Source: Arhodomonas aquaeolei DSM 8974
GTDB taxonomy: Bacteria; Pseudomonadota; Gammaproteobacteria; Nitrococcales; Nitrococcaceae
DNA: 64,000 nucleotides
Assembly: GCF_000374645.1 (NCBI RefSeq)
Contig: NZ_KB894807.1
Coordinates: 62,001-126,000 of the forward strand
Direction of reading: 5' to 3'
Positions 17,323-25,729 of this stretch are shown here, one piece after another. The first letter of the stretch is position 1; the number at the start of each line of letters is the position of its first letter. Under the pieces are notes generated by a model. It saw only the letters and a list, made by a program, of their open reading frames with translations, was not told the origin of the DNA and did not search any database. The position numbers and the translations under genes are program-made.

Positions 17323-18732
17323 TCAGCAGGGGATCTCCGCGTTGTGACGCTCGTAGAACCACCACGTCACGACGACGCAGGTGACGTAGTACGCGACAAA
17401 GGCGTACAGGGCGGCGGTCGGACCGCCGGTCAGGGCGATGGACGTGCCGTACGCCTTGGGGATGAAGAAGGCACCGTAGGCCGCCAGCGCCGAGCTGAAG
17501 CCCAGCGTCGCCGCCGACTCCTTGTTGGCGTCCTTCACGGCCTGGGCCCGTGCGGCCTCGTCCTTGCCCTCGCTCCAGCGCCCGTGCTGGGTGTGGAAGA
17601 TGATCGGGATCATCCGGAAGGTGGAGCCGTTGCCCACGCCGGTGGTCACGAACAGCACCATGAAGGCCAGGAAGAAGCCCCAGAAGTTGCCCGCGGTGCC
17701 CATCACCGGCAGGAAGTAGACCACCCCGAAGACCGCGGCGATCATCACCACGAAGTTCCACAGCGTGACCCGTGCACCGCCGATCTTGTCGGCCATCCAG
17801 CCACCCACGGGGCGGATGAGCGCACCCACCATCGGCCCGAGGAAGGCGTACTGCAGCGGGTCGACGTCGGGGAACTGGGTCTTGATGAGCATGGGGAAGC
17901 CGGCGGAGTAGCCGATGAAGCTGCCGAAGGTGGCGATGTAGAGCCAGCTCATCAGCCACTGGTGCTTGCGCCGGAAGATCACGGCCTGGTCACGGAACGA
18001 GGCCCGCGCCGAGGCCACGTCGTTCATCCCGAACCACGCGATCACGGTGAACAGCACGATGAACGGCACCCACACCAGCCCGGCGTTCTGCAGCCACAGC
18101 CGGCCGCCGTCCGCGAGGGTCTGGTAGGAACCGAACATGAACGACAGCGAGCCGGTGGTGATCACCGCCGGCACCACGAACTGCATCACCGACACGCCCA
18201 GGTTGCCGAGACCGGCGTTGAGGCCGAGGGCGGTGCCCTGCTGGCTCTTGGGGTAGAAAAAGCTGATGTTCGCCATGCTGGAGGCGAAGTTGCCGCCGCC
18301 GAAACCGCACAGCAGCGCAATCGCGGCAAACTCCCAGAAGGTGGTGCCCGGGTCCTGCACGGCCACGCCCATCCACAGCGCCGGCAACGCCAGCGAGGCC
18401 GTGGAGATCGCCGTCCAGCGGCGGCCGCCGAAGATCGGCACCATGAAGCTGTAGAAGATGCGCAGGGTCGCGCCGGACAGCCCCGGCAGCGCCGTGAGCC
18501 AGAACAGCTCATTGGTGGTCAGGGTGAAGCCGATGTTGTTCAGCCGCGTCGCCACCGCGCTCCAGACCATCCACACGCAGAAGGCCAGCAGCAGGCAGGG
18601 GATGGAGATCCAGAGGTTACGTGTGGCGACGGCCTTGCCCTCGCGCTCCCAGAACTCGGCGTCCTCGGGGCGCCAGTCGGTGAGCACCCGGCCCTGGTGC
18701 CCGCCCTTGTTTGCCGTGTTATTGATGGCCAT
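17323..18732 (-). CDS. narK2: Nitrate/nitrite transporter NarK2
   Basis: A 469-residue major facilitator with about 12 membrane segments. It carries the nitrate-signature-like GFGGGNFASSMANISFFYPKS and a second one, TTGVGNGSTFRMIPIIF. It belongs with the NarK2-type nitrate/nitrite antiporters, the partner of a NarK1-type protein in tandem operons. The ATG at 18732 has GGGAG at a nine-base distance; an upstream in-frame start would overlap the intergenic region without a ribosome-binding site. It lies between narK1 and narG. Confidence 0.93.
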   Translation of the reverse strand: MAINNTANKGGHQGRVLTDWRPEDAEFWEREGKAVATRNLWISIPCLLLAFCVWMVWSAVATRLNNIGFTLTTNELFWLTALPGLSGATLRIFYSFMVPIFGGRRWTAISTASLALPALWMGVAVQDPGTTFWEFAAIALLCGFGGGNFASSMANISFFYPKSQQGTALGLNAGLGNLGVSVMQFVVPAVITTGSLSFMFGSYQTLADGGRLWLQNAGLVWVPFIVLFTVIAWFGMNDVASARASFRDQAVIFRRKHQWLMSWLYIATFGSFIGYSAGFPMLIKTQFPDVDPLQYAFLGPMVGALIRPVGGWMADKIGGARVTLWNFVVMIAAVFGVVYFLPVMGTAGNFWGFFLAFMVLFVTTGVGNGSTFRMIPIIFHTQHGRWSEGKDEAARAQAVKDANKESAATLGFSSALAAYGAFFIPKAYGTSIALTGGPTAALYAFVAYYVTCVVVTWWFYERHNAEIPC

Positions 18733-18797
18733 GGTCGATAACTCCCGATGGTTGCTTGCAGCGGCCGGGGCGCTCACCCCGGCCGCCGTGTTTTCTT

Positions 18798-20180
18798 TCA
18801 GGCGCGGGCCCCGGCACCCGAGCCGCCGTGCTCGGGGGTGGAGGCCGACGCGGACTGACCGTGTCCGGCCTCACCCTGCTCCTGGATCTCCGGGAGGTAG
18901 CGGTAGCGCTCCTCGGAGAGCTCGGGAATGCGCCGGCGCTCCATGCGGCGGATCGCCACGTGCATCCAGATGAGCATCACCGCGACCAGCACGAACAGCA
19001 CCATGTAGGAGCTGGTCCACACGCCGGTGAGGTCGAGCACGATCCCGAAGAGGATGGGCAGGAAGAAGCCGCCAAGACCGCCGATCATCCCCACCAGACC
19101 GCCGACGGAGCCGACGTGGTCGGGATAGTAGACCGGGATGTGCTTGTAGACCGCGGCCTTGCCCAGGGACATGAAGAAGCCGAGCAGCACGGTGATCGTC
19201 ACCACACCCCACAGCGGCATGGCCAGGCTGAACGCGATCGGGCCGTTCTTGCCCTCGACCACGTAGCGGGTCTCCGGGTAGGCGAGCAGGAACAGGCATA
19301 CCAGCGAGGCGATGAAGGTGAGGTACATCACCGTGCGCGCCCCCAGGCGGTCGGAGAGATAGCCGCCGAGGGCACGGAAGACGCTGGCGGGCAGCGAGTA
19401 CAGCGCGGCGAGCGTGCCGGCGACGCCGATGCTGAGCCCGTAGGCGCCGACGTAGTAACGCGGCAGATAGGAGGCCAGGGCGACGAAGCCGCCGAAGACG
19501 AAGAAGTAGTACAGCGCGAAGCGCCACACCTGCACGTAACGCAGGGGCTCGAGCTGGGTGAGCGCGGAGGTACCCCGGGCACCGGCCTTCCGCCGGGCCA
19601 CGGTCATCGGGTCCTCCTTGGTGAGCACCCAGAACACGACCGCCATGATCGCCAGGATCACCGCGTAGACCTCCGCGGTGCGCTCCCAGCCGAGGGCGAC
19701 CAGCAGGAACGGGGCACCGAAGTTGGTCACCGCCGCACCCACGTTACCCGCGCCGAAGATCCCCAGTGCCGTGCCCTGGCGCTCCTTCTCGAACCAGTAG
19801 GAGGTGTAGGCGATACCCACGATGAACGAGCCGCCGGCCAGGCCCACACCGAGGGCGGCGATCAGGAACATCCAGTAGGTGTGCACGTAGGAGAGCAGGA
19901 ACACGCACACCGCGGTAACGAGCATGAGGATGCTGAACACCCGCCGGCCGCCGTACTGCTCGGTCCAGATACCGAGAAAGATCCGGCTGATGGAGCCGGT
20001 GAGCACCGGCGTCGCGATCAGGATACCGAACTCGGTCTCGTTGAGCCCGAGCTCCTGCTTGATCTTCACCCCGAGGACCGAAAAAATCGTCCACACCGCG
20101 AAGCACACGGTGAACGCGACGGTGCTCAGCGTCAGCGCCCGATACTGATCGGGCCTCGTTACGCCTTCCAGGTTCTTCAT
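18798..20180 (-). CDS. narK1: Nitrate transporter NarK1
   Basis: A 460-residue major facilitator with about 12 membrane segments. It contains GLAGGSFIVGIAYTSYWFEKE and the second signature GSVGGLVGMIGGLGGFFLPI, as in NarK1-type proton-coupled nitrate importers. It is the first gene of the leftward nar operon and starts 70 bases from the FNR box at 20250-20263. The polar, Ala/Ser-rich C-terminal 20 residues look unstructured. Confidence 0.93.
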   Translation of the reverse strand: MKNLEGVTRPDQYRALTLSTVAFTVCFAVWTIFSVLGVKIKQELGLNETEFGILIATPVLTGSISRIFLGIWTEQYGGRRVFSILMLVTAVCVFLLSYVHTYWMFLIAALGVGLAGGSFIVGIAYTSYWFEKERQGTALGIFGAGNVGAAVTNFGAPFLLVALGWERTAEVYAVILAIMAVVFWVLTKEDPMTVARRKAGARGTSALTQLEPLRYVQVWRFALYYFFVFGGFVALASYLPRYYVGAYGLSIGVAGTLAALYSLPASVFRALGGYLSDRLGARTVMYLTFIASLVCLFLLAYPETRYVVEGKNGPIAFSLAMPLWGVVTITVLLGFFMSLGKAAVYKHIPVYYPDHVGSVGGLVGMIGGLGGFFLPILFGIVLDLTGVWTSSYMVLFVLVAVMLIWMHVAIRRMERRRIPELSEERYRYLPEIQEQGEAGHGQSASASTPEHGGSGAGARA

Positions 20181-20249
20181 GGCAGCCTCCCTGACACGAG
20201 GGGAATGATTGACTGGGTGTCAGCGTGGGCTCGTGAAGGCGGGCGCCCC

Positions 20250-20263
20250 TTGATCCAGGTCAA
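20250..20263. promoter_or_regulatory. FNR/Anr box in the narK1-narX gap
   Basis: TTGATCCAGGTCAA matches the FNR/Anr consensus TTGAT-N4-ATCAA at 9 of 10 positions. The centre is 76 bases from the narK1 start, a distance that allows anaerobic activation of the nar operon. It could also affect the divergent sensor gene. I could not assign a convincing -10 for either direction. Confidence 0.75.
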
Positions 20264-20350
20264 TCATGAATCTCGAATATTCCCGGAAAATCAGTTACAT
20301 ATATATTGCTGGGTATCCCGGAATAGCATGCCAAGTCACTGTTACTTCAG

Positions 20351-22261
20351 GTGAAAAACCCTCTGGAATACCACTTTATGGGTAGAACGGATGAAGGGAG
20401 CGGTTCATTGGAGGTAGAGACGGACGGCTCGTGGCCCCTCGGGTCACTCTCCCGCCGCTCGCTGCTGGTGCGCGTGGGACTGGCGATGACGGCCATATCG
20501 ACGCTGGCGATCGTGAGCATGCTCACCTCTATCATCATCGCGGAGACGGCCAAGGGTGACGCCGCGGCGATCAACATCGCGGGCACCCTGCGCATGCAGA
20601 CCTACCGCCTGGCTGACGCCCTCCGCGCCGACGCCCCGGACGAACGCCTGCGCGAGTACGTCCGCGAGTTCCGCGAGACGCTGGAGGCGCCGGCGCTCAC
20701 CGGTGTGATCCCGGACGAATCCACACACCCGCTGACCGAGACCTATCACCGCGTGCACCGGCGCTGGGACGACGAGCTCGCCCCGGAGGTGACCGGCGAC
20801 GCCGCAGGCCGCCAGCGCTACCTGGCCCAGGCCCGGGGCTACGTGGGCCGCCTGGACAGCATGGTGCGGCTGCTCCAGCAGGAGGCGGAGAAGAAGATCC
20901 AGCTCCTGCGCCTGGCCCAGGGCCTGAGCCTGTTCGTCACCATCGCGCTGGTGTTCTTCAGCATGTACCGCATCCTCACCGACGTCGTACCGCCGCTGCG
21001 CGAGCTCGTCCGCGTGGTCGAGGCGGCGCGCCGGGGCGACCTCGGCGCGCGCACCAGCTATCGGGGCGACGACGAGATCGGCCTGATATCGCGCACGTTC
21101 AACCGTATGGCCGCCAACCTGCAGGCCATGTACGGCAACCTCGAGGAGCGCGTGCGCTACAAGACGGCACGCCTGGAGGAGAGCAACCGCGCGCTGCAGG
21201 TGCTCTACGACACCGCCCGGCGGCTGAGCCAGCACGCCGACCGGGACGCGGACTACGCCGATGTCCTCGCCCGCCTGGAAACCGCCCTCGGCGTGGGGCC
21301 ACTGGCGCTGTGTCTCACCGGCGGGGGCGGCTCTCGCCGTATCGTCGCCGCCGACGGATCCGGGGCCGTCGATGCCCCGCCCTGCCCCGCGGCGGACGCA
21401 CTACCGGCGCCGGGCGGCGCCTGCCTGGTGGGGGACGGCGTGCTCGCCGTGCCGCTGGCGGAGGGCGATGACCACCACGGCGCCCTGCTGGTGCGCCCCC
21501 CGGGCGGCAATGCCCTGCCCGACTGGCAGCTGCGCCTGTGCGAGACGGTGGCCGGCCACATCGCCACCGCCCTGGGTCGCCAGCGCCGCGAGGCCGACCG
21601 GCGCCGGCTCGCACTGATGGACGAACGGGCGGTGATCGCCCGGGAGCTCCACGACTCCCTCGCCCAGGCACTGTCGTACCTCAAGATCCAGACCGCCCGG
21701 CTGGAGGCCCAGCTCCGCGGCGACCCGGTGGACCGCCCGGCGGCGGCGGCGATCCTCGCCGAGATCCGCGAGGGCCTCAGCAGTGCCTACCAGCAGCTGC
21801 GCCAGCTGCTGAGCACCTTCCGCCTGCGCCTCGGCGAGGGCGGCCTGGAACAGGCCCTGACCGCCGCGGTCGACGAATTCGCCGACCGCGGCGGCATCGG
21901 CATCACCCTGGATCACCGGGTCTCCGACGGCATGCTCACCCCCAACGAGGAGCTGCACACCGTGCAGATCGTGCGTGAGGCCCTCGCCAACGTCGTCCAG
22001 CACGCCAACGCCCGCCACGCCCGCGTGCGGCTCTGCCCGGAGGGCGACCGGATCGTGGTCACCGTGACCGACGACGGTACCGGTATGCCCCCGGAGCCAC
22101 ACCGGAGGAACCACTATGGCACCACCATCATGCAGGAGCGCGCCCGCGGGCTCGGCGGGGAGATCACCTTCGGAAACGCCCCCGAAGGCGGTACCGTGGT
22201 ACGGCTTGCCTTTCAGCCCGCCCTGCGCCGCGGTGGGCCCGGACCGGGAGTGAACGAATGA
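20351..22261 (+). CDS. narX: NarX-like nitrate/nitrite sensor histidine kinase
   Basis: A protein of up to 636 residues: transmembrane segment 1 (about 41-63), a periplasmic domain beginning with the NarX P-box (AINIAGTLRMQTYRLADA, about 73-90), transmembrane segment 2 near 195-215, HAMP, a GAF-like region, and a HisKA_3 domain with phosphoacceptor His434 (ELHDSLAQ) followed by an HATPase_c domain (DDGTGMP). It senses nitrate/nitrite and phosphorylates NarL. The start is uncertain: the GTG at 20351 and ATG at 20378 lack good ribosome-binding sites, while a TTG at 20408 follows AAGGGAG at seven bases. It overlaps narL by four bases. Confidence 0.93.
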   Translation: MKNPLEYHFMGRTDEGSGSLEVETDGSWPLGSLSRRSLLVRVGLAMTAISTLAIVSMLTSIIIAETAKGDAAAINIAGTLRMQTYRLADALRADAPDERLREYVREFRETLEAPALTGVIPDESTHPLTETYHRVHRRWDDELAPEVTGDAAGRQRYLAQARGYVGRLDSMVRLLQQEAEKKIQLLRLAQGLSLFVTIALVFFSMYRILTDVVPPLRELVRVVEAARRGDLGARTSYRGDDEIGLISRTFNRMAANLQAMYGNLEERVRYKTARLEESNRALQVLYDTARRLSQHADRDADYADVLARLETALGVGPLALCLTGGGGSRRIVAADGSGAVDAPPCPAADALPAPGGACLVGDGVLAVPLAEGDDHHGALLVRPPGGNALPDWQLRLCETVAGHIATALGRQRREADRRRLALMDERAVIARELHDSLAQALSYLKIQTARLEAQLRGDPVDRPAAAAILAEIREGLSSAYQQLRQLLSTFRLRLGEGGLEQALTAAVDEFADRGGIGITLDHRVSDGMLTPNEELHTVQIVREALANVVQHANARHARVRLCPEGDRIVVTVTDDGTGMPPEPHRRNHYGTTIMQERARGLGGEITFGNAPEGGTVVRLAFQPALRRGGPGPGVNE

Positions 22262-22905
22262 ACGACGAGCTCACGCGGGTACTCATCGTCGACGACCATC
22301 CGCTGTTCCGCCGGGGCGTGCGCCAGCTCCTGGAGATGGACCCCAGCCTGAAGTGCGTGGGCGAGGCGGCGGACGGCGAGACCGCCGTGCGTCTGGCCTG
22401 CGAGCACGAGCCGGACCTGGTCCTGCTGGACCTGCAGATGGAGGGCATGGACGGCCTCGCCACCCTGCGCGCGCTGCGTGAGCACGACCGCCATGCACGG
22501 GTGATCATGCTCACCGTCTCCGACAGCGAGGACGACGTCATGGCCGCCCTGCGCGACGGCGCGGACGGCTACCTGCTCAAGGATATGGAGCCGGAGGACA
22601 TGCTCGAGCGCATCCGCGAGGCGGCCACCGGCAAGCTCGTGCTCAGCGACCGGCTCACCCGGCTGCTGGCCACCGCCATCACCGGCGGCCGCGACCACGA
22701 CAGCGCGCGGCTCGCCGAGCTCACCTCCCGCGAGCGCGAGGTCCTCGGCGGCATCGCCCAGGGGCTCAGCAACAAGCTCATCGCCCGGCGGCTGGATGTC
22801 AGCGAGGGCACCGTGAAGGTCCACGTGAAGAACCTGCTGCGCAAGCTCGGGCTGAAATCCCGGGTCCAGGCCGCGGTATGGGCGGTGAATCAGGGGCTGC
22901 GCTAG
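22258..22905 (+). CDS. narL: NarL-family nitrate response regulator
   Basis: A 215-residue response regulator. The receiver domain has Asp12/Asp13 and the phosphorylation site Asp58 (LVLLDLQM). The C-terminal LuxR-type helix-turn-helix spans about 150-212 (LTSREREVLGGIAQGLSNKLIA ... VKVHVKNLLRKLGL). Translation is coupled to the narX-like kinase by an ATGA overlap. It probably activates the divergent nar operon together with the FNR-type regulator. Confidence 0.95.
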   Translation: MNDELTRVLIVDDHPLFRRGVRQLLEMDPSLKCVGEAADGETAVRLACEHEPDLVLLDLQMEGMDGLATLRALREHDRHARVIMLTVSDSEDDVMAALRDGADGYLLKDMEPEDMLERIREAATGKLVLSDRLTRLLATAITGGRDHDSARLAELTSREREVLGGIAQGLSNKLIARRLDVSEGTVKVHVKNLLRKLGLKSRVQAAVWAVNQGLR

Positions 22906-22974
22906 ACGGCCGGCGTGGGAGGCGGCGGGGACGTCGGGACGACCCGGGAGCGGGCCGCCCCGGCTCGGGGACGG

Positions 22975-23397
22975 TCAGTGGACGGTGGCCTGGCGCTCGC
23001 GGGTCTCCTTGAGCACCCCTACCACGTCCTGCTCCCAGCTTTTCGCCAGGGGGGACTGCGCGACGATGGCGGAGACCTCGTCGTCACTGACCGGTGAGCC
23101 GCCCTCGTCCTCCACGCTGACACGCATGCGCTGTTCGTCACGCAGCTCGTAGGCACGCTCGCCGCTCTCGGAGTCACCCACGCGCAGGGTGACCTCGTCG
23201 CTGTCCACCACGGCGCGCCAGTTGACCTGCGCCATCCAGCCCTGGGCGTTGGAATAGATGGATACGCCCGCAAGCTCATGGCGCTCGTCACGCTGGTCGC
23301 CGTCGAGGACATGGACACTGCTGGTCATGTGCTCGAACGGGGCGTCCTCCAGCATGCGCTTTAGCTGCTGCTTGGGGATCGAGTGGTCGCGATTCAT
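22975..23397 (-). CDS. Hypothetical protein, 140 residues
   Basis: I do not recognise the family. From the ATG at 23397 the protein is 140 residues, hydrophilic and acidic, with no signal peptide or membrane segment. A central stretch with YSNAQGWMAQVNWRAVVDSDEV suggests a small beta-sheet domain. It converges with narL and is separated from the CsgG-like gene by a strong hairpin, so it is probably transcribed alone. Codon use matches its neighbours. Confidence 0.75.
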   Translation of the reverse strand: MNRDHSIPKQQLKRMLEDAPFEHMTSSVHVLDGDQRDERHELAGVSIYSNAQGWMAQVNWRAVVDSDEVTLRVGDSESGERAYELRDEQRMRVSVEDEGGSPVSDDEVSAIVAQSPLAKSWEQDVVGVLKETRERQATVH

Positions 23398-23467
23398 CAG
23401 CGTCACCTGGGGTTGAGCGCATCGGGTTTGTTCAATGATATGCGTTCGCCACCCCCCTAACACAAGC

Positions 23468-23499
23468 CCGCCGGTGCGATCCGGGGACCGCACCGGCGG
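23468..23499 (-). terminator. Strong hairpin downstream of the CsgG-like gene
   Basis: Perfect 11-base inverted repeat, CCGCCGGTGCG (23468-23478) and CGCACCGGCGG (23489-23499), with a 10-base loop. On the minus strand it is followed by GGGCTTGTGTT, a weak T-rich tail. It lies 36 bases beyond the stop of the CsgG-like gene, a good position for its terminator. Confidence 0.65.
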
Positions 23500-23535
23500 A
23501 GGGAGAATCACCGGCTTGCTGCCGGCGAGCGGCGG

Positions 23536-24492
23536 CTACTGCCGCGTGACGTAGTCGGAGTGCACCCAGCCGTTGCGGCCCGTGTTCTGTACCTGCACCT
23601 GCCACCAGGCACCGTTGCGCTCGCCGGTCGGCACCACCGGCGTGCCCTCGGCGAGGGTGGTGATCACCGGGGCCGAACCGTTCGGTCCGGAGCGCAGGTT
23701 CAGCGCCGAGGCCGTGACGTAGACGCCCTTGTCCTGGCGCTGCGAGGAGGGCTGGATCGCCCGCATCTGGCTGACCAGGTTGTTATGGGCGTCGACGAAG
23801 GCGGCGATCACGATCTTGCCGATCTCCGTGTCCTGGTAGGAGCCGCCACCGCCGGCCACGCCGCCGGCCCAGCCGAAGCCACCGAAGCTCACGTCCGTCT
23901 TCTTGGCGGTACCGGTGGCCGCAGCCTCCTGCACGCCCGTGCGGATGTTGGTGAGCAGCAGCGTGGTCTGCGCCTCCAGATTCTCGGTCTTGATGCCGCC
24001 GGCGATGGCCCCCGCCACCCCCGGCAGCAACGCGCCAAGGCCCCCGAAGCCGCCACCGGAGTTCGGATCCTTGAAGGCCACGTTGGGCGTGAGGATGAAG
24101 TCCGCCGCCGCCATCTGGCCCTTGCCCATGTTGCTGCTGGACTGCAGCTCGCCGCTCTGCGCGAGCCGGCGCTCCTCGCGCAGCGCCTGCGAGGCCTGGC
24201 CGCGCTCCACGACCCTAAAGCAGCCACTCTGGGCCATCATCACCCGGATCAGCGGCAGCGGGCTCTGGAGCCCGGCGTCACGCAACCCGTTGTAGTTGCC
24301 TTCGTAGAGCGCGGCGGTGCCGATGGGTCGACTGCAGCGAACAAGCTCCTTGGAGGCGTTCTGCGCCCCCGCTGCGCCGCCCGAGCCCGTAACCGACGAC
24401 GAGGCGCCGCCGAGCACCGGATTGGTGTTGCAGCCCGCCAGTGCCACCGCCATGGCGACCGCCCCGGTCGCCGCCCAGAGTTGCTTACGCAT
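23536..24492 (-). CDS. CsgG-like lipoprotein with C-terminal SH3 domain
   Basis: A 318-residue lipoprotein with a signal peptide ending in the lipobox LAGC (about residue 21). The middle (about 50-245) is a CsgG/HfaB-type domain, with GCFRVVERGQASQALREERR and AADFILTPNVAF characteristic of the family that forms outer-membrane secretion pores. After a Gly-rich linker the last 65 residues are a bacterial SH3 domain (VTASALNLRSGPNGSAPV ... WWQVQV ... GWVHSDYV). The ATG at 24492 follows GGAGAGGGG. No curli-type genes are adjacent, so the substrate or partner is unknown. Confidence 0.85.
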   Translation of the reverse strand: MRKQLWAATGAVAMAVALAGCNTNPVLGGASSSVTGSGGAAGAQNASKELVRCSRPIGTAALYEGNYNGLRDAGLQSPLPLIRVMMAQSGCFRVVERGQASQALREERRLAQSGELQSSSNMGKGQMAAADFILTPNVAFKDPNSGGGFGGLGALLPGVAGAIAGGIKTENLEAQTTLLLTNIRTGVQEAAATGTAKKTDVSFGGFGWAGGVAGGGGSYQDTEIGKIVIAAFVDAHNNLVSQMRAIQPSSQRQDKGVYVTASALNLRSGPNGSAPVITTLAEGTPVVPTGERNGAWWQVQVQNTGRNGWVHSDYVTRQ

Positions 24493-24758
24493 TGCCCCTC
24501 TCCTTAAGTAATCATCCAACAGCCGGAAAGCCCGTCCCGCCGGTGTACCGGCGGCACCTATGCCGGGGGAGAACCACCCCGATTTCTTCATTTCGTAGCG
24601 CAAGGCTACACCGCACGGCTCGCCCCTTGCCAGACACGCCCGTGCCGCGGCGTGCCGGCCCGCGCCCGCGGGGCTATGCCCGGCGGCGCGGGTGCAGTAT
24701 GCTTCGCAAAAATCGAACGTCGCCGGTAGAGCACGCGCGCGGATAGGCCCGAGAACCG

Positions 24759-25223
24759 ATGTCCAACACTCCCAACCAGAAACGCCGCCGCGCCGAGCGC
24801 GCGCGCGACTTCCTTGAAGTGCTGATCGACCGCCACCCCGGTGCCCTGAGCCGCGAGCGCGACCACGTCCGCCCGCTCGCCATTGGCATCCAGGAGGCGC
24901 TGCGGGCCGATCTCGACACCGACGACGAGCTTGCCGAGACGCCCAACTGGCTGCTCAAGCAGGCCCTGGCGCGCTACACCCACTCGCCCGCCTACCTCGA
25001 GGCGATCATCGCCGGCCATCGCCGCATCGGCCTCGACGGTGGCGACGCCGGTGCCGTCACCGAGGAGGCCGTGGCGCACGCGCGCGCCCGGCGCGACGAG
25101 CAGAAGGCCCGTGCCGCCGAGCGCCGCCGGCAGACACGCAAGTCCCGCAAGCGGGAGAACGGGCAGCACAACGTGCAGGAGCGCAAGCTCCAGCGCCTCG
25201 CCGACAAGTTCAACAGCCGGTGA
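24759..25223 (+). CDS. proQ: ProQ/FinO-family RNA chaperone
   Basis: A 154-residue protein. Residues 5-110 form a FinO/ProQ domain (FLEVLIDRHPGAL, RPLAIGIQEAL, NWLLKQALARYTHSPAYLEAI) that binds structured small RNAs and mRNA 3' ends. The rest is a basic, Arg/Lys-rich tail. It lacks the C-terminal Tudor-like domain of E. coli ProQ, so it is nearer the minimal ProQ form of other gammaproteobacteria. It stands alone, divergent from the CsgG-like gene. Confidence 0.88.
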   Translation: MSNTPNQKRRRAERARDFLEVLIDRHPGALSRERDHVRPLAIGIQEALRADLDTDDELAETPNWLLKQALARYTHSPAYLEAIIAGHRRIGLDGGDAGAVTEEAVAHARARRDEQKARAAERRRQTRKSRKRENGQHNVQERKLQRLADKFNSR

Positions 25224-25354
25224 GCGCCGCTTGAAACGCGGCTCAGGCGCCCCGATAACCCGGGACAACCGGACAGCCGGCCCCCGCCGGCGCGCGTCCG
25301 CGCCAGTGATCCCATGCGTGACCACCACCTCCAGGGAGACCCCACGAACCTGCC

Positions 25355-25576
25355 ATGACCGCGACCAGTAACTCCCCCCGCGCCGCCCGGCCGCAGATCG
25401 ATCTCGACGGGCTGAGTATCGAAGAGCTCCAAGCGCTGCAACAGCGGGTCGACGCCGAGCTCGACGCCCGCTCTTTCGAAGAAAACCTCCGCCGCGAGCT
25501 CGATTCGCACATGCGCCGTCAGCAACGCACCGCTCCCTCCGGCGGCACGCCGCGCGACGGATCGCGCCGGGCGTGA
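25355..25576 (+). CDS. Small coiled-coil protein, 73 residues
   Basis: I do not recognise a family with certainty. Residues 15-55 (LDGLSIEELQALQQRVDAEL and following) form an amphipathic, probably coiled-coil helix, loosely like the oligomerisation helix of H-NS-type proteins; both ends are Pro/Ser/Arg-rich and unstructured. It starts 131 bases after proQ on the same strand, and the ribosome-binding site is weak and distant. Confidence that it is expressed is moderate. Confidence 0.55.
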   Translation: MTATSNSPRAARPQIDLDGLSIEELQALQQRVDAELDARSFEENLRRELDSHMRRQQRTAPSGGTPRDGSRRA

Positions 25577-25638
25577 CCGGCACAGGCCCCGCCGGAGGGT
25601 GTTCCGGGCCGTTCAACAATCTGTTAATGCATAAACAC

Positions 25639-25653
25639 ATAAAGATTTATACT
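25639..25653 (+). promoter_or_regulatory. AT-rich promoter region of cysJ with an ATAAA-N2-TTTAT dyad
   Basis: Within a GC-rich neighbourhood, 25615-25670 is strongly AT-rich. It contains the dyad ATAAAGATTTAT (25639-25650) overlapping a -10-like TATACT (25648-25653); no good -35 is present at 16-18 bases. A weak -35 next to a dyad fits an activator-dependent promoter, for example one under a CysB-type LysR regulator. The regulator is inferred, not shown. Confidence 0.5.
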
Positions 25654-25676
25654 TTTTCGATCTAAACAGCACCGGT

Positions 25677-25729
25677 CTATGCTGTCCGCCAGCTCGCCAA
25701 GAGGGATCCAGCGGAGGACGACAGCATGG
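25677..25729 (+). promoter_or_regulatory. Possible mRNA hairpin covering the cysJ start codon
   Basis: CTATGCTGTC (25677-25686) can pair with GACAGCATGG (25720-25729) with one G-T wobble and a loop of 33 bases that holds the GGAGG ribosome-binding site. The right arm includes the ATG of cysJ at 25726. If it forms in mRNA it would limit translation initiation. No known riboswitch fold was recognised. Confidence 0.3.
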
